Positions 56,716 to 64,000 of a stretch of DNA of 64,000 bases are shown here, piece after piece. The DNA lies in NCBI RefSeq assembly GCF_016522535.1, contig NZ_JAEHOI010000002.1:62001-126000 (forward strand), written 5' to 3'. Source of the stretch: Leucobacter edaphi (GTDB taxonomy: Bacteria > Actinomycetota > Actinomycetes > Actinomycetales > Microbacteriaceae). Both the position numbers and the translations under genes were made by a program. Every line of letters starts with the position of its first letter. Positions within the stretch are counted from its first letter, which is position 1. Under the pieces are notes generated by a model. It saw only the letters and a list, made by a program, of their open reading frames with translations. It searched no databases and was not told where the DNA came from.

Positions 56716-56742
56716 GTAAACGCGATGGTCAATCCCGTTTAC
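56716..56742. promoter_or_regulatory. Inverted repeat at the potD copy 1 promoter
   Basis: GTAAACG-N13-CGTTTAC brackets a TTGACC -35-like hexamer (minus strand, 56732-56727), about 85 bp before the potD start. Looks like an operator for a polyamine- or nitrogen-responsive repressor. Confidence 0.45.
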
Positions 56743-56762
56743 AGAAGGAAGCGCTGATCCGG

Positions 56763-57599
56763 CTATCCGAGCACGACACGGCGCAGCTCGTCGATGAGCC
56801 CGGGCGCCGCAGCGAACACCAGCGGTTCGCCGGGAGGGGTCGCCGCGTCGCGACCCTCAACGGCCCCGCCGGCCTCGCGGGCGATGAGCAGCCCGGCCGC
56901 GTAGTCCCACGGCTGCAGACCGCGCTCGTAGTAGGCGTCGATGCGGCCAGCGGCGAACGAGCACAGGTCATAGGCCGCCGAGCCGAGGCGACGCAGATCC
57001 CGGGCCTGCGGAATCAGGCGCGCGGCCATTTCCGCCTGCTCGGTGCGACGCTCAACGGTGTACCCGAAGCCCGTCGCCACGAGGGACATGCCGAGCTCGG
57101 TGGCGCCGGAGATCCCGATCGGGCGGCCATTCAGGCGCGCGCCTCCGCCCTCCCATGCCTCGAAGTGCTCGTCGAGGCGTGGCGCGGAGACCGCGCCGGC
57201 GACGGCGCGCCGGCCGTCCGCGGTGGCGCCGGGGTCCGCCACGGTCGCCGCGACGCTCACGGAGTAGAGGGGGAGGCCGTAGGCGTAGTTCACGGTGCCG
57301 TCGATCGGGTCGACGACCCAGGTGATTCCGCTCGTCCCCGCGATGCCCGCGCCCTCCTCGCCGAGGATCCCGTCGTCGGGCCGCGCGGCCTGGAGGGCGC
57401 GCACGAGATGCGCCTCGGCCTCTCGATCCGCGAGGGTCACGATATCCGTTGCGCTCGACTTGCTCGCCGCCACGGAGACGCCGTCCTCGCGAAGTTCCCT
57501 GATCAGGGTCCCGGTACTGCGGGCGGCGGCCGAGGCGATCGCCGCGAGCTCCGCGAGCAGGGCCGGATCGAGCGAGGGGGAGAGGGGCGCAGCGGTCAT
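56763..57599 (-). CDS. Inositol monophosphatase family protein
   Basis: 278 residues. Metal-binding motifs GEEG near residue 80 and DPIDGTVNY (97-105) plus WDYAAG near residue 228 mark the Mg-dependent, Li-sensitive phosphatase fold. Substrate could be inositol phosphate, histidinol phosphate or PAP; sequence alone does not decide. The ATG is 7 nt from a TAGGCT box. Confidence 0.9.
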   Translation of the reverse strand: MTAAPLSPSLDPALLAELAAIASAAARSTGTLIRELREDGVSVAASKSSATDIVTLADREAEAHLVRALQAARPDDGILGEEGAGIAGTSGITWVVDPIDGTVNYAYGLPLYSVSVAATVADPGATADGRRAVAGAVSAPRLDEHFEAWEGGGARLNGRPIGISGATELGMSLVATGFGYTVERRTEQAEMAARLIPQARDLRRLGSAAYDLCSFAAGRIDAYYERGLQPWDYAAGLLIAREAGGAVEGRDAATPPGEPLVFAAAPGLIDELRRVVLG

Positions 57600-57606
57600 G
57601 CCATCG

Positions 57607-57612
57607 AGCCTA
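57607..57612 (-). promoter_or_regulatory. -10 box of a leaderless promoter (inositol phosphatase gene)
   Basis: TAGGCT on the minus strand ends 7 nt before the ATG at 57599. Confidence 0.5.
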
Positions 57613-57658
57613 CTCGGCGGCGGCGAACACCCGACTGGGCCGAACCTCCCGGAGGTGA

Positions 57659-57664
57659 TAAGAT
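57659..57664 (+). promoter_or_regulatory. -10 box of the rpsO promoter
   Basis: TAAGAT preceded by TGA; about 90 nt of leader separate it from the rpsO start. The -35 region is not evident. Confidence 0.5.
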
Positions 57665-57753
57665 AGCCAGGTTGCCGTCAGAACGGCCGCGGATAAAGAG
57701 AGCCCCAGCAACCCGCTGAAGGCGCCGCGCAACACAGAGGAAGGGGATCACCT

Positions 57754-58023
57754 ATGGCACTTGCAGTAGACGTCAAGAAGGCGATCATCGAAGAGTACGC
57801 GACGAAGCCGGGCGATACGGGTTCCCCCGAGGTCCAGGTCGCGATGCTCACGCAGCGCATCAAGGATCTGACCGAGCACCTCAAGGAGCACAAGCACGAC
57901 CACCACTCGCGTCGTGGCCTGCTGCTGCTCGTCGGTCAGCGTCGCCGTCTCCTGGGCTACCTCCAGAACGTCGACATCACGCGCTACCGCTCGCTCATCG
58001 AGCGACTCGGCCTGCGCCGCTAG
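57754..58023 (+). CDS. rpsO: 30S ribosomal protein uS15
   Basis: 89 residues, standard length. [22 protein letters not shown] start, then [28 protein letters not shown] (partly quoted) and [12 protein letters not shown], matching uS15. ATG 57754 follows GAGGAAGGGG. The leader may serve autoregulation by S15. Closed by a strong hairpin. Confidence 0.98.
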   Translation: MALAVDVKKAIIEEYATKPGDTGSPEVQVAMLTQRIKDLTEHLKEHKHDHHSRRGLLLLVGQRRRLLGYLQNVDITRYRSLIERLGLRR

Positions 58024-58063
58024 GTGTCGCTGCGGTTCCGGTGATCGCCGGAAGCGCCGCTGC

Positions 58064-58101
58064 GAAGCGCCCGCCGTCCCCGAGGGGAAGGCGGGCGCTT
58101 C
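58064..58101. terminator. Bidirectional terminator after rpsO
   Basis: Perfect 12-bp stem GAAGCGCCCGCC with its complement, plus an inner CCCC/GGGG extension, between convergent genes. Confidence 0.75.
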
Positions 58102-58117
58102 TGCGTTGCCGGTGGCG

Positions 58118-58744
58118 TCACATCACCGCTGACATGATCGCGTTGCCGAGATAGGCGATCAGCGTGCCGGTAATCGACAGGACCGAGGCGACGAGCGCGC
58201 CGATCGCCGCCCAGCGGTAGCGGGTGGCGTCGCGCTGGCGCACGCCCAGAAGTGCGAACAACAGAGCGGCGAGGAGGATCACGATGGTGATGACCATCAC
58301 CGCAATCGTCACCCCGGAGCCATCGCCGCTCGTGCGCATGACGCTCATGATGAGGAAGGTTTGAACCGGACCCATCAGGAGGTCGAGCACAAGCAGTGCA
58401 AGAGCCACGATGCCGAACACGTTGGTCCGACCCGGAACCGAAGCCGGAACGGCACCGGAGCCGGGAGCCTGCAGCTCGGGGGAAGAGGCGTGCGGAGGCT
58501 GCGTCGGCCACTGAGGCGCGGCCTGCTGCGCCGACGGTTGCTGCGGCTGCGGCCGCGGCTGGGCGAAGTACTGCTGCTGCCCGGGCTGCGGCGCCTGCGC
58601 GAACTGCGGCCCGGGCTGCGGAACCTGCGTGAACTGCGGCCCGGGCTGCGGCGCCGGAGGGGCGTAGTGCTGCGGCTGCGGGTGCTGGGGCACGGGCGAA
58701 CCCGGCTCCGGCTGGACGGGATCCTGGGGCTCATTCGTGCTCAT
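58118..58744 (-). CDS. Proline/glutamine-rich membrane protein (DUF4190-like)
   Basis: 208 residues. Residues 1-100 are Pro/Gln-rich with repeats of PQPGPQF; residues 105-205 hold three hydrophobic segments (NVFGIVALALLVLDLLMG, TIAVMVITIVILLAALLFALL, WAAIGALVASVLSITGTLIA; partly overlapping helices), as in DUF4190-type actinobacterial envelope proteins. Function unknown. The ATG is 6 nt from a TACCGT box. Confidence 0.75.
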   Translation of the reverse strand: MSTNEPQDPVQPEPGSPVPQHPQPQHYAPPAPQPGPQFTQVPQPGPQFAQAPQPGQQQYFAQPRPQPQQPSAQQAAPQWPTQPPHASSPELQAPGSGAVPASVPGRTNVFGIVALALLVLDLLMGPVQTFLIMSVMRTSGDGSGVTIAVMVITIVILLAALLFALLGVRQRDATRYRWAAIGALVASVLSITGTLIAYLGNAIMSAVM

Positions 58745-58750
58745 GCGCTC

Positions 58751-58756
58751 ACGGTA
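58751..58756 (-). promoter_or_regulatory. -10 box of a leaderless promoter (DUF4190-like gene)
   Basis: TACCGT on the minus strand ends 6 nt before the ATG at 58744. Confidence 0.45.
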
Positions 58757-58820
58757 GCAGACCCCGAAACGCCGAGACGGCCCTCCCGCCGAAGCGAGAG
58801 GGCCGTCCGAATCGAAGAAC

Positions 58821-60215
58821 TTAGATCTTCGAGGAGGCGTCCTTAAGGACGCTGCGGAGGATGCCGCCGATCTCCGCGAACTCCGCCGGACCGATGGTCA
58901 GCGGGGGAGCGAGCTGGATGACGGGGTCTCCACGGTCGTCGGCGCGGCAGTAGAGGCCGGCGTCCCACAGCGCGGGCGACAGGTAGTCGCGCAGGAGTCG
59001 ATCCGACTCCTCCTCGTTGAAGGTCTCCTTGGTGGCCTTGTCCTTGACGAGCTCGATTCCGAAGAAGTAGCCCTCGCCGCGAACGTCACCGACGATGTCG
59101 ATGTCGAGGAGCTTCTCGAGCTCGGCGCGGAACAGCGGGCTGTTCTCGCGCACGCGGCCGTTGAGGTCCTCTTCCTCGAAGATGTCGAGGTTCGCGAGCG
59201 CCGCGGCTGCAGCAGCCGGGTGACCGGCGAAGGTGAAGCCGTGGTAGAAGGTGTTCTCGACCGAGTTGAACGGCTCCGAAACCTTGTCCGAGACGATCAT
59301 CGCACCGAGCGGGACGTAGCCCGAGGTGATGCCCTTCGCGGAGGTGATGATGTCGGGCTCGTAGCCGAGGGCCTTCGAGGCGAAGAAGTCGCCGACGCGG
59401 CCGTAGGCGCAGATGACCTCATCCGAGACGAGCAGCACGTCGTACTGGTCGCAGATCTCGCGCACGCGCTTGAAGTAACCGGGGGGCGGCGGGAAGCAGC
59501 CACCCGAGTTCTGCACCGGCTCGAGGAACACGGCCGCAACGGTGTCGGCGCCCTCGAAGAGGATCGCCTCCTCGATGCGGTTCGCGGCCCACTGGCCGAA
59601 GGCCTCGAGATCGTCGCTCGGGGCGCCCATCTCGTCGGCGCGGTAGAAGTTCGTGTTCGGCACGCGGTGGCCGCCCGGGGTGAGGGGCTCGTAGAACTTC
59701 TTCATGTCGGGGATGCCGGTGATGGCCAGCGCGCCCTGCGGGGTGCCGTGGTAGGCGACCGAGCGGGAGATGACCTTGTGCTTCATCGGCTTGCCCTGGA
59801 TCTTCCAGTAGTGCTTGGCAAGCTTGAAGGCGGACTCAACGGCCTCGCCGCCACCGGTCGTGAAGAACACCTTGTTCATCTCGCCCGGAGCGTAGGAGGA
59901 GAGGCGCTCCGACAGCTCGATGGCTGCGGGGTGCGCGTAGGACCAGATCGGCATGAAGTCGAGCTGCTTCATCTGCTTGGCGGCGGCCTCGACGATGCGA
60001 TCGCGGCCGTGACCGGCGTTGACCACGAACAGACCTGCGAGGCCGTCGATGTAGGCCTTGCCGGACGCGTCGTAGATGTGGTGGCCTTCGCCGCGCGTGA
60101 TCACGGGGATGCCGTCGTCGAGCACCTTCCGGTTCGTGAAGTGCGGCCACATGTGGCGCTTGGCCGAAGCCTGAAGCGCCGGGACGTCAACCGCAGCGGT
60201 GGGATCAAAAGACAT
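58821..60215 (-). CDS. Class III aminotransferase, probably polyamine:pyruvate
   Basis: 464 residues, fold type I PLP enzyme. GHGRDRIVEAAAKQM near residue 68, the FFTTGGGEAVE phosphate-binding segment near residue 117, SDEVICAYGRVG near residue 264, and the PLP lysine in ITSAKGITSG near residue 294. The PIWSYAHPAAIEL pattern resembles SpuC/omega-amino acid aminotransferases. Being downstream of an Lrp gene and divergent from pot transport genes suggests it starts putrescine or related amine breakdown. ATG 60215, two bases after the Lrp stop. Confidence 0.85.
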   Translation of the reverse strand: MSFDPTAAVDVPALQASAKRHMWPHFTNRKVLDDGIPVITRGEGHHIYDASGKAYIDGLAGLFVVNAGHGRDRIVEAAAKQMKQLDFMPIWSYAHPAAIELSERLSSYAPGEMNKVFFTTGGGEAVESAFKLAKHYWKIQGKPMKHKVISRSVAYHGTPQGALAITGIPDMKKFYEPLTPGGHRVPNTNFYRADEMGAPSDDLEAFGQWAANRIEEAILFEGADTVAAVFLEPVQNSGGCFPPPPGYFKRVREICDQYDVLLVSDEVICAYGRVGDFFASKALGYEPDIITSAKGITSGYVPLGAMIVSDKVSEPFNSVENTFYHGFTFAGHPAAAAAALANLDIFEEEDLNGRVRENSPLFRAELEKLLDIDIVGDVRGEGYFFGIELVKDKATKETFNEEESDRLLRDYLSPALWDAGLYCRADDRGDPVIQLAPPLTIGPAEFAEIGGILRSVLKDASSKI

Positions 60216-60217
60216 GG

Positions 60218-60685
60218 TTATCGTGTTCCCCAGTCGTATTTCTGTTTGGTGAGTTGGAGGTAGACGAAGCTCTCGGTCGATGCCACGCCGTCGATCTTGC
60301 GGATCTTCTCGTTGAGCAGTTCGATGAGCCCTTCGTCGTCCTCGCAGACGATCTCGACGATGATGTCGAAGGAGCCCGCGCTGAGCACGACGTAGCTTGC
60401 CTCCGGCATTTCGGCGAGACGATCGGCGACGACCCTGGTGTCTCCGGATACGCGGATGCCGAGCATTGCTTGTCGGCTGAAGCCGAGCCGCATCGGGTCC
60501 GTCACAGCAACAATCTGCATGACGCCAGCATCCGTGAGCTTTTGCACGCGCTGACGCACGGCGGCCTCGCTGAGGCCGACCGCCTTGCCGATCTCCGCGT
60601 ACGATCGACGGCCATCGCGCTGGAGTTGCTCGATGATCGCTTTCGACGTGGAGTCGAGCGCCTGCGACGTGCGTTTGGTGCTCAC
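60218..60685 (-). CDS. Lrp/AsnC family transcriptional regulator
   Basis: 155 residues: AsnC-type helix-turn-helix (LQRDGRRSYAEIGKAVGLSEAAVRQRVQKL, residues about 21-50, partly quoted) followed by the RAM ligand-binding domain with GIRVSGDTRVVADRL and DIIVEIVCEDDEGL. GTG 60685, with a CAGAAT box 7 nt upstream (60698-60693). It shares a promoter gap with the divergent potD copy 2 and precedes the aminotransferase, so it probably controls polyamine uptake and breakdown. Confidence 0.9.
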   Translation of the reverse strand: MSTKRTSQALDSTSKAIIEQLQRDGRRSYAEIGKAVGLSEAAVRQRVQKLTDAGVMQIVAVTDPMRLGFSRQAMLGIRVSGDTRVVADRLAEMPEASYVVLSAGSFDIIVEIVCEDDEGLIELLNEKIRKIDGVASTESFVYLQLTKQKYDWGTR

Positions 60686-61129
60686 GCCACCGATTCTGGC
60701 AGTGAATTGCGGAAAAGGCAAAGGAATCCGAAGAAAAGCCATGGCGATTCTGCGAATAACCTCAATTTAGAGGTGGCAAGTAACGGCGCTGTGGCGCGTC
60801 GGAGCGCTCACTGGTCGACGCGGTTCCCCCGGGGTGCGGCGCTCGGGAATTGCGGACCGATCCAGGCCCACCATAGTGGGGCGAAGCGCGCGGCACCAGA
60901 GAGAACGCCGCACAGGAATCGGGTCGTTCTCCGTGATCAAGCCCTGTTTTTCCGTGGCAAACATCACCGAAACATAACCTTTCCGATAAAAATCAATCAC
61001 ATTGACCTTTTGGCTTGGACACCCTCCACGGGGTATGCCATCCTCGGAGTCACCACCGGCAGCGGAGCCGTTTGCGATCCGGCCGGTGACCCATGCAGCA
61101 CGATGTCAGAGACTCAAGGGAGAACTCTC
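60686..61129. promoter_or_regulatory. 444-bp divergent control region of the polyamine locus
   Basis: No gene is seen. It holds the CAGAAT -10 box of the Lrp gene (60693-60698), an inverted repeat CCCAC-CATA-GTGGG (60867-60880), a strikingly AT-rich segment (about 60945-61015), and TTGGCT (61011-61016) with TATGCC (61035-61040) 18 bp apart as a weak candidate promoter for potD copy 2. Lrp-type regulators often bind such AT-rich tracts. Confidence 0.5.
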
Positions 61130-62344
61130 ATGGCCCGACCGATGCCCGAAGATCCGATCGTCAGAAATATCGTCGCGATGATCCGTGGCGCCCAGCTCAA
61201 CCGGCGGCAACTGCTGCGCGGCGTGGGGCTCGGCGCCGCGAGCGCAGGTGCGCTCGGTCTCGCCGCCTGCGCCGGTGGCGGGGGAGGGGGCGGCGGCGCC
61301 CAGAGCGGCGACGGCGTGGTCTGGGGGAACTGGACCTACTATCTCGACTTCGATGACAAGACCCAGACCTTCCCCTCGCTCGAGGAATTCATGAAGCAGT
61401 CGGGCTACAAGGTCGAGTACATCGAGGACATCGACGACAACAACACCTTCTACGGCAAGATCAAGGATCAGCTGAAGCTCGGCCAGTACACGGGCTACGA
61501 CGTCATCACGCTCACCGACTGGATGAACGCGCGGCTGATCGAGGCGGAGCAGATCCAGGAGTTCGACTACGGCAATCTCGCGAACGTGAAGGCCAACCTC
61601 GTCGACACGCAGTGGGACGCACTCGACGTCGACCCCGGCCGCAAGCTCACGATCCCGTGGCAGCTGCCGGCCTCCGGCTGGGTGTGGAACACGAAGGCCG
61701 TTCCCCAGGGCATCAAGACGCTCGACGACTTCCTGCGCCCCGAGCTCAAGGGCAAGGTCGTCGTGCTGAGCGAGATGCGCGACACGATGGGCATGGTGCT
61801 CGCGGGCCTCGGCCACGATCCCTCGGGGAAGTGGGGCGACAAGGAGTTCGACGAGGCGCTCAAGTGGCTCGACGACGCGCTCAAGAGCGGCCAGATCGGC
61901 AACGTCAAGGGCAACAGTTACACGCAGGACCTGATCGCGGGCGACGCGCTCGCCGCGATGGCGTGGACCGGCGACGTCGTGATGCTGAACGCCGAGAACG
62001 GCAACCAGTGGACGCTCGAGATCCCCGAGTCGGGCGGCATGATCGCCGCGGACTCGTTCACGGTCCCGAACGGCACCTCAGCCGCGGCAAAGAAGCGGGT
62101 CGAGGAGATGATCGACTACTACTACGATCCCGAGGTCATGGCCAAGGTCGCCGACTACGCGACCTTCATCCCGCCGGTGAAGGGCACGCAGCAGGCGATG
62201 GAGAAGATCAACCCGGAGAACGCGAAGAACCCGTTGATCTTCCCGACCGACGAGGACTGGAAGCGTCTCCACTCCTTCCGCACACTCACGGCCGAGGAAG
62301 ACAAGAAGTACTCGACCGCATTCCAGAACGTTTTGGGGCTCTAA
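61130..62344 (+). CDS. potD: Spermidine/putrescine-binding lipoprotein, copy 2
   Basis: 404 residues. NRRQLLRG near residue 24 and lipobox LAAC (Cys near 47), followed by a glycine-rich linker, then the PotD-type binding domain (NWTYYLDFDDKT, IEDIDDNNTF, DYYYDPEVMA). Closely similar in layout to copy 1 at 55444. ATG 61130 follows AAGGGAG; longer in-frame extensions upstream run through the control region and the antisense of the Lrp gene and are rejected. First gene of a potD-potA-potB operon. Confidence 0.92.
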   Translation: MARPMPEDPIVRNIVAMIRGAQLNRRQLLRGVGLGAASAGALGLAACAGGGGGGGGAQSGDGVVWGNWTYYLDFDDKTQTFPSLEEFMKQSGYKVEYIEDIDDNNTFYGKIKDQLKLGQYTGYDVITLTDWMNARLIEAEQIQEFDYGNLANVKANLVDTQWDALDVDPGRKLTIPWQLPASGWVWNTKAVPQGIKTLDDFLRPELKGKVVVLSEMRDTMGMVLAGLGHDPSGKWGDKEFDEALKWLDDALKSGQIGNVKGNSYTQDLIAGDALAAMAWTGDVVMLNAENGNQWTLEIPESGGMIAADSFTVPNGTSAAAKKRVEEMIDYYYDPEVMAKVADYATFIPPVKGTQQAMEKINPENAKNPLIFPTDEDWKRLHSFRTLTAEEDKKYSTAFQNVLGL

Positions 62345-62347
62345 CTC

Positions 62348-63529
62348 ATGGCAGCACACGGCGATTTCGCCTCGGCAGGCGCCGACCTCCAGCTGGTCGG
62401 CATTCACAAGCGGTTCCCGGGTTTCACCGCGATCGAACACCTCGATCTCTCAATCCCGGCCGGCTCGTTCTTCGCGCTCCTCGGCCCCTCGGGCTGCGGC
62501 AAGACCACGACCCTTCGGCTCGTCGCGGGGCTCGAGGACCCGACCGCGGGACAGATTCTCATCGGCGGCACGGACGTGAGCGCGCTCAAGCCGCACAAGC
62601 GCCAGGTCAACACGGTATTCCAGTCCTACGCGCTGTTCCCGCACATGACGGTCCTCGAGAACGTCGCGTTCGGGCTGCGGCGGCGCAGGATCGGCGATCC
62701 CGTGGCGAAGGCGCACGATGCGCTCAGGCTCGTGGAACTCGATCACGTCGCTGACCGGAAGCCCGCACAGCTCTCGGGCGGCCAGCAGCAGCGCGTCGCG
62801 CTCGCGCGCGCGGTCGTGAACCGCCCGGCGCTGCTGCTGCTCGATGAGCCGCTCGGTGCGCTCGATCTCAAGCTCCGCCGCCAGATGCAGCAGGAGCTCA
62901 AGCAGATCCAGCAGGAGGTCGGTCTGACCTTCCTCCACGTGACCCACGACCAGGAAGAGGCCATGACGATGGCCGATACGGTCGCGGTCATGAACAAGGG
63001 CCGGATCGAGCAGATGGGCGCCCCCGAGGAGCTGTATGAGCTCCCGAAGACGGTGTTCGTTGCGAACTTCCTGGGGCAGTCCAACCTGTTCTCCGTGCGC
63101 GTCACCGGCGAGACCGACCAGGTCATCCACACGGACTTCGAGGGCACGAGGATCTCCGTTCCCCGCGCCCGTTCGGAGCGGACGAGCGGCGACATCACGG
63201 TGGGCGTGCGCCCTGAGAAGCTCACCCTGTCGCGGGAGGTGCCGGCGAACACTGCCGAAACGAACGTGATCGGCCCCGGCCGCATCACCGACGTCTCCTT
63301 CATCGGCGTGAGTACCCAGTACACGGTCGAGGTGCCGGGCGCCGGTCCCGTGCAGGTGTTCGCGCAGAACCTTCAGGCCGGACCCGGCGCCGCGCTCGGC
63401 GACGAGGTGTGGCTGAGCTGGCTCGTCGAGCACACGTTCGGACTCTCCGATGACCGACTCGAGACGGGGGCGCTGTCCTCCGAACTCTCGACGCAGGCGA
63501 TCGCGACCCGGGCCGCGCTCGCCGAATAA
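62348..63529 (+). CDS. potA: Spermidine/putrescine ABC transporter ATP-binding protein
   Basis: 393 residues. Walker A GPSGCGKTT near residue 48, Q-loop QSYALFPHM, signature LSGGQQQR near residue 143, Walker B LLLLDEPLGALD, and H-loop HVTHDQEEA, then a C-terminal TOBE-type regulatory domain (residues 250-370). Starts 3 bases after the potD stop. Confidence 0.95.
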   Translation: MAAHGDFASAGADLQLVGIHKRFPGFTAIEHLDLSIPAGSFFALLGPSGCGKTTTLRLVAGLEDPTAGQILIGGTDVSALKPHKRQVNTVFQSYALFPHMTVLENVAFGLRRRRIGDPVAKAHDALRLVELDHVADRKPAQLSGGQQQRVALARAVVNRPALLLLDEPLGALDLKLRRQMQQELKQIQQEVGLTFLHVTHDQEEAMTMADTVAVMNKGRIEQMGAPEELYELPKTVFVANFLGQSNLFSVRVTGETDQVIHTDFEGTRISVPRARSERTSGDITVGVRPEKLTLSREVPANTAETNVIGPGRITDVSFIGVSTQYTVEVPGAGPVQVFAQNLQAGPGAALGDEVWLSWLVEHTFGLSDDRLETGALSSELSTQAIATRAALAE

Positions 63530-63538
63530 GGAGACGAC

Positions 63539-64000
63539 ATGGCATTCACCGCGTTCTCCGGCAACACGAAAGTTGTCGAGCAGGCGCCGCGGAAGAACGG
63601 CTGGGTCGCCCTGGTGCTCCTGGCACCGGGCATCGCCTACATGCTGCTCTTCTTCGTCGCCCCGTTCATCCAGCTGGCGATCACCTCGCTCCAGGCGCCC
63701 GACGCGAGCGGAGGGATCGGTCAGTACGTGCCGGCCCTCGAGTTCTCGAACTACTGGGCGGCGCTTCAGGAGTACTGGCCGCACCTGCTGCGCTCCTTCA
63801 TCTACGCCGTCGTCGCGACGATCATTGGCCTCCTCATCAGCTACCCGCTGGCGTATCTGATCGGCGTGAAGGTGCGGTCGAAGCCGATGCTGCAGGGGAT
63901 CCTGCTGATCCTCGTGGTCGCGCCGTTCTTCATCAGCTTCCTGCTGCGGACGCTGGCGTGGAAGTCGATTCTGCCGAGCGATTTCGTCGGCACGCACTTC
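63539..64000 (+). CDS. potB: Spermidine/putrescine ABC transporter permease, 5' part
   Basis: 154 residues before the window ends. An N-terminal cytoplasmic stretch, a first membrane segment (WVALVLLAPGIAYMLLFFVAP) and two more (FIYAVVATIIGLLISYPLAYLI; GILLILVVAPFFISFLLR) match the PotB-type inner-membrane subunit. ATG 63539 follows AAGGAG. Expect potC beyond the edge. Confidence 0.93.
   Translation, partial: MAFTAFSGNTKVVEQAPRKNGWVALVLLAPGIAYMLLFFVAPFIQLAITSLQAPDASGGIGQYVPALEFSNYWAALQEYWPHLLRSFIYAVVATIIGLLISYPLAYLIGVKVRSKPMLQGILLILVVAPFFISFLLRTLAWKSILPSDFVGTHF

Noticed and set aside
60254-61129. A 292-codon upstream extension of potD copy 2
   Set aside because: Runs antisense through the Lrp gene and the AT-rich control region; ATG 61130 has a ribosome binding site and a normal export signal follows it.

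Overview
The window is GC-rich throughout (I estimate roughly 70%), gene-dense, makes heavy use of GTG starts and 1-8 bp ATGA/GTGA stop-start overlaps, and carries gene families typical of Actinobacteria (DUF501, DUF3817, DUF6457, a RamB-like regulator, GTP-type PEP carboxykinase, a FtsB/DivIC gene after enolase, leaderless promoters). A member of the Microbacteriaceae (Leucobacter-like) would fit, but this placement is inference from gene content and style, not from a marker phylogeny. It looks like ordinary chromosome: no prophage, transposase, CRISPR array or rRNA was seen.

Layout. 1-6.2 kb: methionine synthesis by direct sulfhydrylation (metX cut by the window edge, metY), an AlkD-like repair protein, an SDR, uracil-DNA glycosylase, ribosomal protein bL25 and peptidyl-tRNA hydrolase. 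6.2-20 kb: mfd, a lipoprotein, mazG, a GAF-LuxR regulator, a GntR/membrane-protein pair with a dense operator cluster, hisS, a VOC protein, and the eno-ftsB-DUF501 block followed by a type II NADH dehydrogenase. 20-26 kb: a GNAT, glutathione-independent formaldehyde dehydrogenase, the RamB-like regulator with its operator, and GTP-PEPCK, followed by a tRNA with a UAA anticodon but a short (class I) variable loop. 26-39 kb: small membrane proteins, a D-threonine aldolase-like protein coupled to a sugar-lactone oxidase, LemA plus an M48 protease, an HSL-type esterase, an MFS exporter, aspartase, a DUF2185 membrane protein, a fumarylacetoacetate-hydrolase-family protein, an FKBP isomerase and an AzgA-type purine permease.

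39-55.4 kb is the most coherent part: a molybdenum/C1-nitrogen island. It holds nearly the whole molybdenum cofactor pathway (mogA, moaC, moeA, moaD, moeB/Z, moaE, moaA, a second moeA, mobA, a DUF6457 partner), molybdate uptake (TOBE-HTH protein, modA, modB, but no modC), a formamide module (amiS channel, FmdB-like zinc ribbon, fmdA formamidase), and an FdhF/YdeP-type bis-MGD oxidoreductase with its sulfurtransferase FdhD. Read together, formamide would be imported and split to ammonia and formate, and the molybdoenzyme could handle formate; the last step is inference. 55.4-64 kb: a polyamine region with two spermidine/putrescine-binding lipoproteins, potA, the start of potB, a class III aminotransferase and its Lrp/AsnC regulator, interrupted by an inositol-phosphatase-family gene, rpsO and a proline-rich membrane protein.

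Regulation visible in the sequence: about a dozen genes have a TANNNT-like -10 box ending 6-7 nt before the start codon and no ribosome binding site needed, the pattern of leaderless transcripts. Several genes also have clear inverted repeats at their promoters.
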